From Xanthomonas euvesicatoria pv. euvesicatoria (GTDB lineage: Bacteria > Pseudomonadota > Gammaproteobacteria > Xanthomonadales > Xanthomonadaceae): a DNA stretch of 64,000 nt. The stretch is taken from the NCBI RefSeq assembly GCF_020880415.1, contig NZ_JAJIUJ010000075.1:1-64000 (forward strand). Reading direction: 5' to 3'. Under the pieces are notes generated by a model. The model saw only the letters and a list, made by a program, of their open reading frames with translations. It searched no databases and was not told the DNA's origin. This document shows positions 17,590-25,220 of this stretch, one piece after another. Positions within the stretch are counted from its first letter, which is position 1, and each line of letters begins with the position of its first letter. The position numbers were made by a program, and so were the translations under genes.

Positions 17590-19068
17590 ATGGCCATGCC
17601 GACCGATTCGATCGCCTTCCACGCCCGTCTCTCGCCGCAACAGTTTGCCGCACGCGACCTAGTGCTGGGCCTGAAATGGTCCTATGCCGAACTGGACGCC
17701 TTGGTGGGCCGCCTGGCGGCCTTGTTGCGCCGGCGTGGCTGCGTCGATGGAGAGCGGCTCGCCGTGCTGGCGCGCAATTCGGTGTGGCAGGTGGCCTTGC
17801 ACTTTGCCTGCGGGCGGGTCGGCGCGATCTATGTACCGCTCAACTGGCGGTTGAGCGCAAGCGAGCTCGATGCGCTGCTGCAACGCGCAGAGCCACGCGT
17901 ATTGCTGGGCGACGATGTCGCTGCCGGTCGCACGGACATGGAAGCCTTGGCAGGCTTTATCGCGAGCGCCGATGCACTGGAGCCTGCCGACACGCCATCG
18001 ATTCCGCCGGATCGTGTCAGCCTGATCCTGTTTACCTCCGGCACCTCGGGTCAGCCCAAGGGCGTGATGCTCAGCGAGCAGAACCTGCAGCATGCCGCGC
18101 ATAACTTCGGCGTCACCACACGCGTGGACGCACGCAGCAGCTTTCTGTGCGAAGCGCCGATGTTCCACATCATCGGCCTGGTCACCAATGTGCGCTCGGC
18201 GCTGGCGGTGGGCGGTTCGATCCAGGTCTCCAATGGCTTCGAGCCCAAACGCTCGTTGGGCTGGCTTGCCGATCCATCGCTGGGAATCACGCATTACGTC
18301 GGCGTGCCGCAGATGATGCAGGCATTTCGCAATCAGCCCGGCTTCGATGCCGCAGCGCTGCGCCACCTCACCGCATTGGTCAGCGGCGGCGCGCCGCACG
18401 CCAGCGACGATCTGCTTGGCTGGCTGGACGATGGCATCCCGATGGTCTGCGGCTTCGGCATGAGCGAAGCCGGCACGGTGTTCGGCATGTCGGTGGACTG
18501 CGATGTGATCCGCAACAAGCTGGGCGCGGCCGGCATCGCAACGCCATCGGTGCAGACGCGCGTGGTCGATGACCACGGCAACGACTGCCCGGCGGGCGTT
18601 CCCGGTGAATTGCTCTTGCGCGGTCCCAACCTCAGCCCCGGTTACTGGCGCGACCCGCACGCGAGCGCCGACGTGCTCGATGGGCAGGGCTGGTTCCGTA
18701 CCGGCGATATCGTGCAGCGCGATGCCGACGGCTTCTTCTGGGTCGTCGACCGCAAGAAGGACATGTTCATTTCCGGCGGCGAGAACGTGTACCCGGCAGA
18801 GATCGAAGCGTTGCTCGCAGACCATCCGGACATCCGCGAGTGCGCAGTGGTCGGCCTGGCCGACCCGCAGTGGGGCGAGGTGGGCTATCTGGCGATCGTG
18901 CCGGCCGCTGCGGCGCCGGACCTGGAGGAGATCCGCACCTATCTGACCGCACGGCTGGCCAAGTACAAGGTGCCCAAGCATCTGCGGTTGGTGGATGCCT
19001 TGCCGCGCACGGCGACCGGCAAATTACAAAAAGCGCGCTTGAAGGACACCTTGGCCAGTGACACCTGA
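17590..19068 (+). CDS. hcl: Hydroxycinnamate-CoA ligase (AMP-forming)
   Basis: A 492-residue acyl-adenylate enzyme. The P-loop LFTSGTSGQPKGVM is at 148-160, the A5 motif reads CGFGMSEAG, A7 is GWFRTGDIV and A8 is VDRKKDMFISGGENVYP. The catalytic lysine is Lys478 in TATGKLQKARL. It should activate p-coumarate, ferulate or caffeate with ATP and CoA, providing the substrate of the hydratase-lyase. A second Met two codons in could also be the start. It is the last gene of the cluster, ended by the strong hairpin at 19107. Confidence 0.88.
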   Translation: MAMPTDSIAFHARLSPQQFAARDLVLGLKWSYAELDALVGRLAALLRRRGCVDGERLAVLARNSVWQVALHFACGRVGAIYVPLNWRLSASELDALLQRAEPRVLLGDDVAAGRTDMEALAGFIASADALEPADTPSIPPDRVSLILFTSGTSGQPKGVMLSEQNLQHAAHNFGVTTRVDARSSFLCEAPMFHIIGLVTNVRSALAVGGSIQVSNGFEPKRSLGWLADPSLGITHYVGVPQMMQAFRNQPGFDAAALRHLTALVSGGAPHASDDLLGWLDDGIPMVCGFGMSEAGTVFGMSVDCDVIRNKLGAAGIATPSVQTRVVDDHGNDCPAGVPGELLLRGPNLSPGYWRDPHASADVLDGQGWFRTGDIVQRDADGFFWVVDRKKDMFISGGENVYPAEIEALLADHPDIRECAVVGLADPQWGEVGYLAIVPAAAAPDLEEIRTYLTARLAKYKVPKHLRLVDALPRTATGKLQKARLKDTLASDT

Positions 19069-19106
19069 GGTGCCGTCGCATCGGGCGCGCATGCGCACCG
19101 CCAACT

Positions 19107-19134
19107 GCAACGGGCAGCCTGGGCTGCCCGTTGC
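19107..19134. terminator. Bidirectional terminator hairpin
   Basis: A perfect 13-bp stem, GCAACGGGCAGCC / GGCTGCCCGTTGC, with a 2-nt nominal loop. It lies between the convergent ligase and LysR genes and is the strongest hairpin seen in the window. It probably ends both transcripts. Confidence 0.75.
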
Positions 19135-19245
19135 TGTGGCGCGGCGCACGACCCGCCGTGTGCAGCCGCGCGCGACAACCCGTTGCGCGTTGATGCAGCT
19201 CAGCAGGAATCGCGAAGCGCCGCGCGTTGCGCCGGCCTTACGCGA

Positions 19246-20247
19246 TCACGCAGAGGCATCCAGCAGCACATCGTCTTCGCCAACGCGGTCGTCCACCCAC
19301 ACCGCGCCCTGTTCGGCCATGAGGGCCAGCTGGTGCTCCAGCTCGCGCATCAGCAAGCGCACGCCCGGCTTGTGGATTGCGGCGCCATCGCGATAGATCA
19401 CCCCGCCTGCGCGCGCCTGCGAGGGCTGCTGCAGCTGGAAGGCACGCAACTCGCCGCGTGCGATGTCGCCGGCCACCATCATGCTCGGCATCACCGCAAT
19501 GCTGTCGGTGCCGAGCAGGATCTCGCGCGTGAAACTGGCCGAGCTGGAACGCAACTGGTCGCGCGTTGCAAGACCGTGCTCGCGCATGACCTGCGCCACG
19601 TCGCGTTCGACATGCTGGCTCAGGGTCGGCAGCACCTGCCGGTACGCGACCGCCTCGGCAACGCGCACCGGCCCATTGGCGAACAGCGGGTGGTCGCTGC
19701 GCGCCACCAGCGCAATCGGGTCCTGGTACAACACCTTGCGAATCAGTGCGTCGTAGCGGGCCAGCGGATACAACCGCCCGACCACCAGATCGATCTCGTT
19801 ACCGGCCAGTTTGGGCAACAGCTCATCGGTGCGCCCGTGCAGCAGGCGCACCCGCAGCGTGGGCTCGGTGCGATACAGCGCGGCCAGCACCGCCGGCAGC
19901 AGACCGCTGGCCGCCACCGGCAAGGCACCCACGGTGATCGTGAGCGCATCGTCCTGCAGCAGCCCTTCGAAGGTGTCCTGGGCGCGTCGCAGCTGCCCAA
20001 GTACCACATGCGCCGTCTGCACCAGCACCTCGCCCATCGCGTTGGGGCGAACGCCGCGCGAATGCCGCTCGAACAGCGGCGCACCGACGATCTCTTCGAT
20101 CTCCTGCAAAGCGCGCGTGAGCGCAGGCTGGGTGACATTCAAGACGCGTGAGGCGCGCAACAGGCTTTTCTGTCGGTCCAGCGCCTCGATGACACGCAGG
20201 TGCCGCACCTTGATGCGGTGTTCGAAGAACACGGAGGACATGGTCAT
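19246..20247 (-). CDS. LysR-family regulator of the extradiol dioxygenase operon
   Basis: A 333-residue LysR-type regulator. The N-terminal helix-turn-helix is clear (KVRHLRVIEALDRQKSLLRA, then VLNVTQPALTRALQEIEEIV), and the effector domain starts near residue 100 with LTITVGALPVAASGLLP. Its sequence style is that of PcaQ/GbpR-like regulators of aromatic catabolism. Unlike most LysR genes it is not divergent from its targets: it lies 66 nt downstream of the ligA-like gene on the same strand, so it is probably the third gene of that operon. The inducer is unknown. Confidence 0.85.
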   Translation of the reverse strand: MTMSSVFFEHRIKVRHLRVIEALDRQKSLLRASRVLNVTQPALTRALQEIEEIVGAPLFERHSRGVRPNAMGEVLVQTAHVVLGQLRRAQDTFEGLLQDDALTITVGALPVAASGLLPAVLAALYRTEPTLRVRLLHGRTDELLPKLAGNEIDLVVGRLYPLARYDALIRKVLYQDPIALVARSDHPLFANGPVRVAEAVAYRQVLPTLSQHVERDVAQVMREHGLATRDQLRSSSASFTREILLGTDSIAVMPSMMVAGDIARGELRAFQLQQPSQARAGGVIYRDGAAIHKPGVRLLMRELEHQLALMAEQGAVWVDDRVGEDDVLLDASA

Positions 20248-20313
20248 TGGGGGAGACCTTGGGTTGGGAAGTCGGGTAACGCGACGATGCGGCGCTGAGC
20301 CGATACGCCCGGC

Positions 20314-20673
20314 TCAGCGCGCATGGGGCACACGCCGCGTCTGCATGAAGTCTTCGAACGATTCGCCGCGCATGATGGCGTAGACCTGCAGATTGGTCAT
20401 GCGCACCACGCGCGCAAATTTTTCGATGACGAAGAAGTTGGCGCCGTACTGCACTAGGCCCAGCCAGTCGCGTGCACGGATCAGCGCCTTCTCCTGCTCG
20501 GTGAGTTCGGCTTCCTGCATCAATGCTTCTGCATCCTGCAAGAAACGATCGCGCCACGGGGCGCGGATCATGTGCCAGAAAAAGCGGTTCAGGCGCAGCG
20601 CGCGATTGCTGGTGCGCAGATCGAACAGGTACGTGCCGCCGATCTGCTCCATGCCATGGGTTTGCGGATTCAT
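20314..20673 (-). CDS. Extradiol dioxygenase alpha subunit (LigA-like)
   Basis: A 119-residue helical protein of the LigA family, the small subunit of class III ring-cleavage dioxygenases such as protocatechuate 4,5-dioxygenase. Recognisable parts are LNRFFWHMIRAPWRDRFLQD, LTEQEKALIRARDWLGLVQYGANFF split over residues 55-80, and the lid-like NLQVYAIMRGESFEDFMQTR. The subunit caps the active site of the beta subunit. The ATG at 20673 follows GAGGAGG, 10 nt after the stop of the beta-subunit gene. The order beta then alpha is the reverse of the Sphingobium ligAB operon. Confidence 0.88.
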   Translation of the reverse strand: MNPQTHGMEQIGGTYLFDLRTSNRALRLNRFFWHMIRAPWRDRFLQDAEALMQEAELTEQEKALIRARDWLGLVQYGANFFVIEKFARVVRMTNLQVYAIMRGESFEDFMQTRRVPHAR

Positions 20674-20683
20674 CAGCACCTCC

Positions 20684-21580
20684 TCAGGCCGCAGCGGCAG
20701 TGCGCGCAAGCAGCTCGGCCGAACGCGGCGCGCCGGCCGCTTCTTCGCCCGGCTCGTACAGCACCACGGTCATCGCCGTGGTGGTCATCAGGTAGTAGTT
20801 CTGATGCAGCTTGCGGATCGGCCCATCTAGCGCGCCGCGCATCGCCAGCCACATGATCTGCTCCACGCTCTCCGCACCGCCCAGGCGCACGTAATCGGTG
20901 TGGGTGAGATCGGTGAGTGTCTCGGGCGCATGCTGGAACCGGTCCAGAAATTCCATGTCCCATTCGGTGTTGTTGAAGCCCGTGCGCTCGCCATGGATCT
21001 GGTGCGATAGCCCACCGGTGCCCACCACCACCACCCGAAGATCTTCCGGATACGATTCGATCGCGCGGCGCACTGCCTGGCCCAGGCGATAGCAGCGCCG
21101 CGCCGTCGGCAGCGGGTACTGCAGCACGTTGATGGCGATCGGCACCACCGTGCCCGGCCAGTCCGGCACATGCGGCCACAGCAGCGGCAGCGGCGCTGCG
21201 CAGCCGTGGTCGATCGGCTTGTCCTGGAACACGGTCAGGTCGAATTCGTCATTGACCAGGCATTCGGCGATATGCGCCTGCAACTGCACGTCGCCGCGGA
21301 TCGGCGGCAGCTCGCGCAGCCCCGCGCCTTCGTCGGCAACCGGAAAGCGTTCGCCCACGCCCAGCGCGAAGGTGGGATACAGATCGAAGAAGAACGTCGT
21401 GCAGTGGTCGTTGTAGAAGAACACCAGCACGTCGGCCCGTTGCTCGGCCAGCCACGCGGCCACTGGCGTGTAGCCGTCGAACAACGGTTTCCATACCGGG
21501 TCCTGCTGCTTGCCCTTGTCGTAGGCCACCCCGATGGTGGGAACGTGCGAGGTCCCGATACCGCCGATGATGCTTGCCAT
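20684..21580 (-). CDS. Extradiol dioxygenase beta subunit (LigB-like)
   Basis: Catalytic subunit (298 residues) of a class III extradiol dioxygenase, cleaving protocatechuate, gallate or a related catechol with O2. The Fe(II) ligands are in place: His12 in GTSHVPTIG, His59 in FYNDHCTTFF and a Glu in GGAESVEQIMW (about 237-240). The catalytic His193 is in GTGGLSHQIHGE. The frame is open upstream to 21823, but the ATG at 21580 follows CAGGAGC and starts at the first strand. No later meta-cleavage genes (ligC, ligI, ligJ, ligK types) occur in the window, so the true substrate and the fate of the product stay open. Confidence 0.9.
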   Translation of the reverse strand: MASIIGGIGTSHVPTIGVAYDKGKQQDPVWKPLFDGYTPVAAWLAEQRADVLVFFYNDHCTTFFFDLYPTFALGVGERFPVADEGAGLRELPPIRGDVQLQAHIAECLVNDEFDLTVFQDKPIDHGCAAPLPLLWPHVPDWPGTVVPIAINVLQYPLPTARRCYRLGQAVRRAIESYPEDLRVVVVGTGGLSHQIHGERTGFNNTEWDMEFLDRFQHAPETLTDLTHTDYVRLGGAESVEQIMWLAMRGALDGPIRKLHQNYYLMTTTAMTVVLYEPGEEAAGAPRSAELLARTAAAA

Positions 21581-21637
21581 GTTGTGCTCCTGCGACGCGG
21601 GCCGGGCCCGGTCGGGGCAGGCGCGCATCAGTGGGTG

Positions 21638-21717
21638 ATTGGGATCTGCAACGCAATGGATCCCAACAAAGGACGACCAACGACTTCGGATCGCCAAAAC
21701 GGTATCCTTGGGATCCA
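21638..21717. promoter_or_regulatory. Three TTGGGATCY sites in the ligB/GntR divergent promoter
   Basis: TTGGGATCT (21639-21647, +), TTGGGATCCA (21657-21666, read on the - strand) and TTGGGATCCA (21708-21717, +). The first two form an inverted pair, TGGGATC / GATCCCA, about 12 nt apart. GntR/FCD regulators often bind short palindromes of this sort, so these are candidate operators for the adjacent regulator, controlling itself and the dioxygenase operon. Confidence 0.55.
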
Positions 21718-21822
21718 AATTGCCATCAAGCGATCTCATCCGCAAGGTTTTTATACACGTAAGTGCGAGTTTTCCCTGTCGAAGGAACGTGCGCTGCGGT
21801 ATGGCGCGAGAGAATGGAGCCA

Positions 21823-22488
21823 ATGGCGAACAACCACCGATTGCAAGCGATCCAGCAGCTACGCGAATTGATCCTGTGCGGCACCTTCGCGCCGGGCGAG
21901 CGCCTCACCGAGGCGGCACTGGCCGAGCGCCTGGCGCTTTCGCGCACGCCGATCCGCCAGGCCCTGCCGGCGTTGTGCCAGGAAGGCCTGCTGGTGCAGG
22001 CAGGCAACCGTGGTTACGCCGTGCGGCGCTTCAGCCAGCAGGAAAGCCTGGATGCACTAGCGGTGCGCGCAGTGATGGAAGGCATGGCCGCGCGCACCGT
22101 CGCCGAACGGGGCGCCCCCGCCGAGTTGCTCGCCACCTTGTACGCCTGCCTGGGCGAAGGCGACCGCATCCTGGCCAGCCGCAATCTCCGTGCCGACGAC
22201 GAGCAGGCATATGGCGCAATGAATGCCCGTTTCCATCGCGCCATCGTGGAGGCGGCCAACAAGCCGATCCTGACCGAAACGGTGGAGCGCTGCACCTTGG
22301 TGCCGTTCGTCAGCCCGGTCAACGTCGTGTTCGGCCAACGCACTGCCGCGCTTGCCTACGACGATCTGTTTTACGGACACAGGCAACACGGCGCGATCGT
22401 CTCGGCCATCGAGCAACGCGATGGCGCACGCGCGGAATTGCTGTTCCGCGAACACGCCAACACGCAACGGCACAGCATGGGACTGTGA
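21823..22488 (+). CDS. GntR-family (FCD) transcriptional regulator
   Basis: A 221-residue regulator. The winged helix is in LRELILCGTFAPGERLTEAA then LAERLALSRTPIRQALPALC; the C-terminal all-helical FCD domain has the metal/ligand residues in MNARFHRAIVEAANKP and DDLFYGHRQHGAIV. Start choice is uncertain: ATG 21823, ATG 21814 and GTG 21763 are all in frame and none has a well-spaced ribosome-binding site. It is divergent from the LigB-like gene and probably controls it, with a carboxylic or aromatic acid as effector. A terminator-like stem directly follows the stop. Confidence 0.85.
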   Translation: MANNHRLQAIQQLRELILCGTFAPGERLTEAALAERLALSRTPIRQALPALCQEGLLVQAGNRGYAVRRFSQQESLDALAVRAVMEGMAARTVAERGAPAELLATLYACLGEGDRILASRNLRADDEQAYGAMNARFHRAIVEAANKPILTETVERCTLVPFVSPVNVVFGQRTAALAYDDLFYGHRQHGAIVSAIEQRDGARAELLFREHANTQRHSMGL

Positions 22489-22507
22489 GACGAGCGCTTT
22501 GCTCGTC
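22489..22507. terminator. Hairpin immediately after the GntR gene
   Basis: GACGAGC / GCTCGTC, a perfect 7-bp stem with the 5-nt loop GCTTT, beginning right after the stop codon. Short but well placed between convergent genes. Confidence 0.5.
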
Positions 22508-22654
22508 GATACCCCTGCGCGCCAAGCACCCGGCTTGAGCGATGAGGCCGGACCTCCCGCGCAAGCAGGTTCGCGTGACGGATCGCATCGCATCAGCATC
22601 GTCCACATGCCGGCACCGCGGCACAGGCAATGCAGGACACATGACCCGCACACG

Positions 22655-23686
22655 TTACAGCGAGTGCACAATCATCAGGTTGTAGCTATTGCCCGCCACC
22701 GAGTTCTCGACCTCGATGGGGAGGTAAACGTTGAAGTTGAGAAGGTTCTTTTCGTCGAACCGCCAGGACAACCCGGGACCAACGTAGAACTGCCTGCGCT
22801 TGCTGTCGGGAATGCTCTGGTCGTTGGTGCGGTTGTTCTTTAACTGCTGCAGGTAATACCCATTGATGCCCAGACGCAATTGTTCGGTGACCTTGACCGA
22901 GCTGGCGAAGTTTGCCCACAGCACATCGCCGGCCTGGCCGTTGCGAAAACGGAACCCGGGAATCGGCGGCACACCGCCGGCGCGGCTGGTGCGGAAGTTG
23001 TAGAGGTAATTCAGCCGCCCGCTGATTTCCCAGTTGTCGCTGGGTTGCACGGTGAAGGCCCAATGCGGTGCGACCGACCAGAAACCGGTGCTCTGGTTGA
23101 TGGCGACATCGCGATCGAACTTGCCCACGGGCGCGAAGGCGTCGATGGCAAATCGCTGGAAGAACAGCACCCGCCCATCGCGCATCACCGGCGGCATCTG
23201 CAGCGCCGGCCCGAACGAGATATCGCCCAGACCCAAGCCATTGCTGCTCAAGCGCACCGGGCTATCGGCAGCGACGGAGGTGTCGTAATTGACCAGCGGC
23301 ACGATCGCATTGAAGCTCAACGAACCGCCCTTCCAGGTGTAGGGCGTGACGTAGATGAGCTGGGTCAACGCGACGCTGACCCCGACGTTGGGGTCGCGGA
23401 ACGCCGGCGAATTATCGCCGTTGGCATTTTTGATCGCATCGAAATCGTAGTACCGCAGATACTCGATGGCCGTCCATCCAGGCTTCATGGAACTGAAGCC
23501 ATCTAGAAAACTGGTGCCACCCAAATTGATGCCTTGCGGTGGCGCCGCGGTTTCCGGCACGGCCTGCGCCCACGCTGCTGGCGACGCTGCGGCCAGCAAG
23601 GCAGCGATGATCAGCGCAGGTTGACGAGGCGACAGCGCATGCGGCAACACCGAACCACAACGAACAGACGAACGGACGCGTTCCAC
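22655..23686 (-). CDS. SphA/MetA-like outer-membrane transporter protein
   Basis: A 343-residue protein with a signal peptide (AALLAAASPAAWAQA, cleavage near residue 41) followed by alternating amphipathic strands and a terminal aromatic-rich strand (YNLMIVHSL). It matches the Phenol_MetA_deg/SphA family, whose members sit in aromatic-degradation clusters and are thought to form beta-barrels for uptake of hydrophobic or aromatic compounds. Examples of strand pairs are WEISGRLNYLYNFRTS and LRLGINGYYLQQLKNN. It is the last gene of the run hydrolase, small ORF, NTF2-like, this gene. Uptake of aromatics for the neighbouring catabolic genes is inferred. Confidence 0.8.
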   Translation of the reverse strand: MERVRSSVRCGSVLPHALSPRQPALIIAALLAAASPAAWAQAVPETAAPPQGINLGGTSFLDGFSSMKPGWTAIEYLRYYDFDAIKNANGDNSPAFRDPNVGVSVALTQLIYVTPYTWKGGSLSFNAIVPLVNYDTSVAADSPVRLSSNGLGLGDISFGPALQMPPVMRDGRVLFFQRFAIDAFAPVGKFDRDVAINQSTGFWSVAPHWAFTVQPSDNWEISGRLNYLYNFRTSRAGGVPPIPGFRFRNGQAGDVLWANFASSVKVTEQLRLGINGYYLQQLKNNRTNDQSIPDSKRRQFYVGPGLSWRFDEKNLLNFNVYLPIEVENSVAGNSYNLMIVHSL

Positions 23687-23836
23687 TAGGCGAATCTCCG
23701 ATGCAAAGGGAATGGATGACTGCGATGCGACGCGACGGGGAGGGGGAGAAAACAGGACTCAAAGACGGCGGCACGCGACATGCGCCATCGGGACAGCGAT
23801 GGGTAACGGTGTTGTCTGCAGCCCGGATGCGCCGAC

Positions 23837-24268
23837 TCAGCCGGTGCCGACCCGCAGCAGCAGCGACCCGAGCCGTTGCTGGAACAACCAGCGCCCCTGC
23901 TCGAGCACCAGCACATCCTCGAAGCTGCCCAGCAATGCCGGCGATTGCGCCGTCCACGGCGGCGCTGCGGAGGTATCGCCGGCGGTGTAGAGCAGGACAT
24001 GGCTGTGCGCGTGCGCCAGCGTGTGCGACTGGACGCTGACCAAGGTATTGAGCATCAGGTGGCACGTGGTGCGCGGCGCACGCTCGCGAAACGACTGCAA
24101 GATGGCCTCGCGCCCCCGCACGGGCGCATCCGGTGCACTGGGACGCGCGAACACACCATCGTCGGTGAACAACGCGGCCAGGCCGGCATGATCATGGCGG
24201 TCGTTGCACAGCGCGAACCGGCGGATCGCTTGCTCGCAGGCAATGATGATCGAGACGTCGTCGTGCAT
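23837..24268 (-). CDS. NTF2-like (SnoaL) family protein
   Basis: A 143-residue cone-shaped NTF2-fold protein. The N-terminal helix CEQAIRRFALCNDRHDHAGL, then AALFTDDGVFARP and the strand regions CHLMLNTLVSV and AHSHVLLYT, are typical of SnoaL-like enzymes and of aromatic-ring-hydroxylase small subunits. Asp/His residues in the pocket (NDRHDH) could support isomerase or dehydratase chemistry. The ATG at 24268 follows GAGGA. It lies between the tiny ORF and the SphA-like gene; a role in aromatic or dienelactone metabolism is suggested only by its neighbours. Confidence 0.8.
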   Translation of the reverse strand: MHDDVSIIIACEQAIRRFALCNDRHDHAGLAALFTDDGVFARPSAPDAPVRGREAILQSFRERAPRTTCHLMLNTLVSVQSHTLAHAHSHVLLYTAGDTSAAPPWTAQSPALLGSFEDVLVLEQGRWLFQQRLGSLLLRVGTG

Positions 24269-24278
24269 GCAGCGTTCC

Positions 24279-24371
24279 TCAAGGCGTGACCAAGGCAATC
24301 TCGACACCCGGCGAACTGCGTGTTTCGGCAGCAGTGGCCCCGTAGTCCCATGCGTTCGGCGGGCGCGCCAT
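24279..24371 (-). CDS. Small translationally coupled ORF (30 aa)
   Basis: A 30-residue frame beginning MARPPNAWDYGATAAE and ending GVEIALVTP. Its ATG overlaps the stop of the alpha/beta hydrolase (TGATG), and its own stop lies 10 nt before the start of the NTF2-like gene, so it exactly bridges the two. Codons are GC-rich at the third position but mixed. It resembles no family I know. It could be a real microprotein, a leader that couples translation, or a chance frame. Confidence 0.35.
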   Translation of the reverse strand: MARPPNAWDYGATAAETRSSPGVEIALVTP

Positions 24372-25093
24372 CACGCGGCCTGCAACCAGTCGCGCAGCGC
24401 GTCGCTGACGGCGGCAGGTGCTTCCACCGGCGCCATGTGCCCGCAGTGTTCGAAAATCGCCAGCCGCGCCTGCGGAATGTGTCGTGCCATGTCCTGATGC
24501 CGCGCCAATGGGCTCCACGCGTCCTGTCGCCCGACTCCCAACAACGTCGGGCATGTGATGTGCGCGAGCACCGGTGCCGCATCGGGGCGTTCCAGCAGGG
24601 CATTGGTCTGCCCAGCAAAACTTTGCGCGCTTTGCCGTTGCACCATGGCCATCAAGCCATCCATCAACGCGCCATCGGCGCGGTGATCGGGGTGCAGCAT
24701 CGGCGGCAACCAGCGCTGAGCCAGCGCCTGCATTCCCTGGGCATGCGCCAGTCGCACCAATGCAAGCCGCTCTTCGCGTTCGCCGTCGCGGCGCGGCGCG
24801 ATGCCTGTATCGAGCAGGGCCAGCCGCAGCACGCGCGCTGGCGCCTGGCGCATGATTTCCAGCGCGACCCGCCCGCCCATCGAATGTCCCGCCAGCGCAA
24901 AGTGCGGCGGCGCAACGTCCAATACATGCGCGGCCATCTGCGCGATGCTGTCGAAGCCGGCGAAATCCATCACCTGCACATCGGCCAGATCGCGCAGCGC
25001 GACGCGCTGCGGTTGCCAGATGGCGGCGTCGCACAGCAGGCCGCACAACAACAGCACTGCCGGCTTGGACGAAGGAGGCGCAGACGAGGTCAT
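24371..25093 (-). CDS. Alpha/beta-fold hydrolase
   Basis: A 240-residue hydrolase. The nucleophile elbow is GHSMGGRVAL (Ser near residue 90), the acid lies in LLGVGRQDAWSP and the His in FEHCGHMAPVEAP, giving a full catalytic triad. The oxyanion region near LLCGLLCDAAIW is of the type found in ketoadipate enol-lactonases and meta-cleavage hydrolases. The ATG at 25093 is chosen because upstream codons are not protein-like. It leads a short operon with the NTF2-like and SphA-like genes. The substrate is probably an ester, lactone or ring-fission product, but this is not certain. Confidence 0.82.
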   Translation of the reverse strand: MTSSAPPSSKPAVLLLCGLLCDAAIWQPQRVALRDLADVQVMDFAGFDSIAQMAAHVLDVAPPHFALAGHSMGGRVALEIMRQAPARVLRLALLDTGIAPRRDGEREERLALVRLAHAQGMQALAQRWLPPMLHPDHRADGALMDGLMAMVQRQSAQSFAGQTNALLERPDAAPVLAHITCPTLLGVGRQDAWSPLARHQDMARHIPQARLAIFEHCGHMAPVEAPAAVSDALRDWLQAA

Positions 25094-25183
25094 GGCGCGA
25101 CTGTAGCCATGGCAGCCACGCACGTCGTATGGAACCTGCTGCCTTCGCTATAGCATCAAAGGCATATCAAGGCATGACAGACA

Positions 25184-25207
25184 GCCGCCGACGCCGATTC
25201 CGGCGGC
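25184..25207. terminator. Hairpin after the ubiquinone hydroxylase pair
   Basis: GCCGCCG / CGGCGGC, 7-bp stem with a 10-nt loop, 14 nt past the stop of the minus-strand gene at 25221. It may end the two-gene operon. Confidence 0.4.
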
Positions 25208-25220
25208 GGGTGCGATTGGC

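Noticed and set aside
25184..25207. Third copy of the interspersed repeat (shared GCCGATTCCGG word)
   Set aside because: Only 11 nt match and the word is explained by a local hairpin; no flanking blocks are shared.
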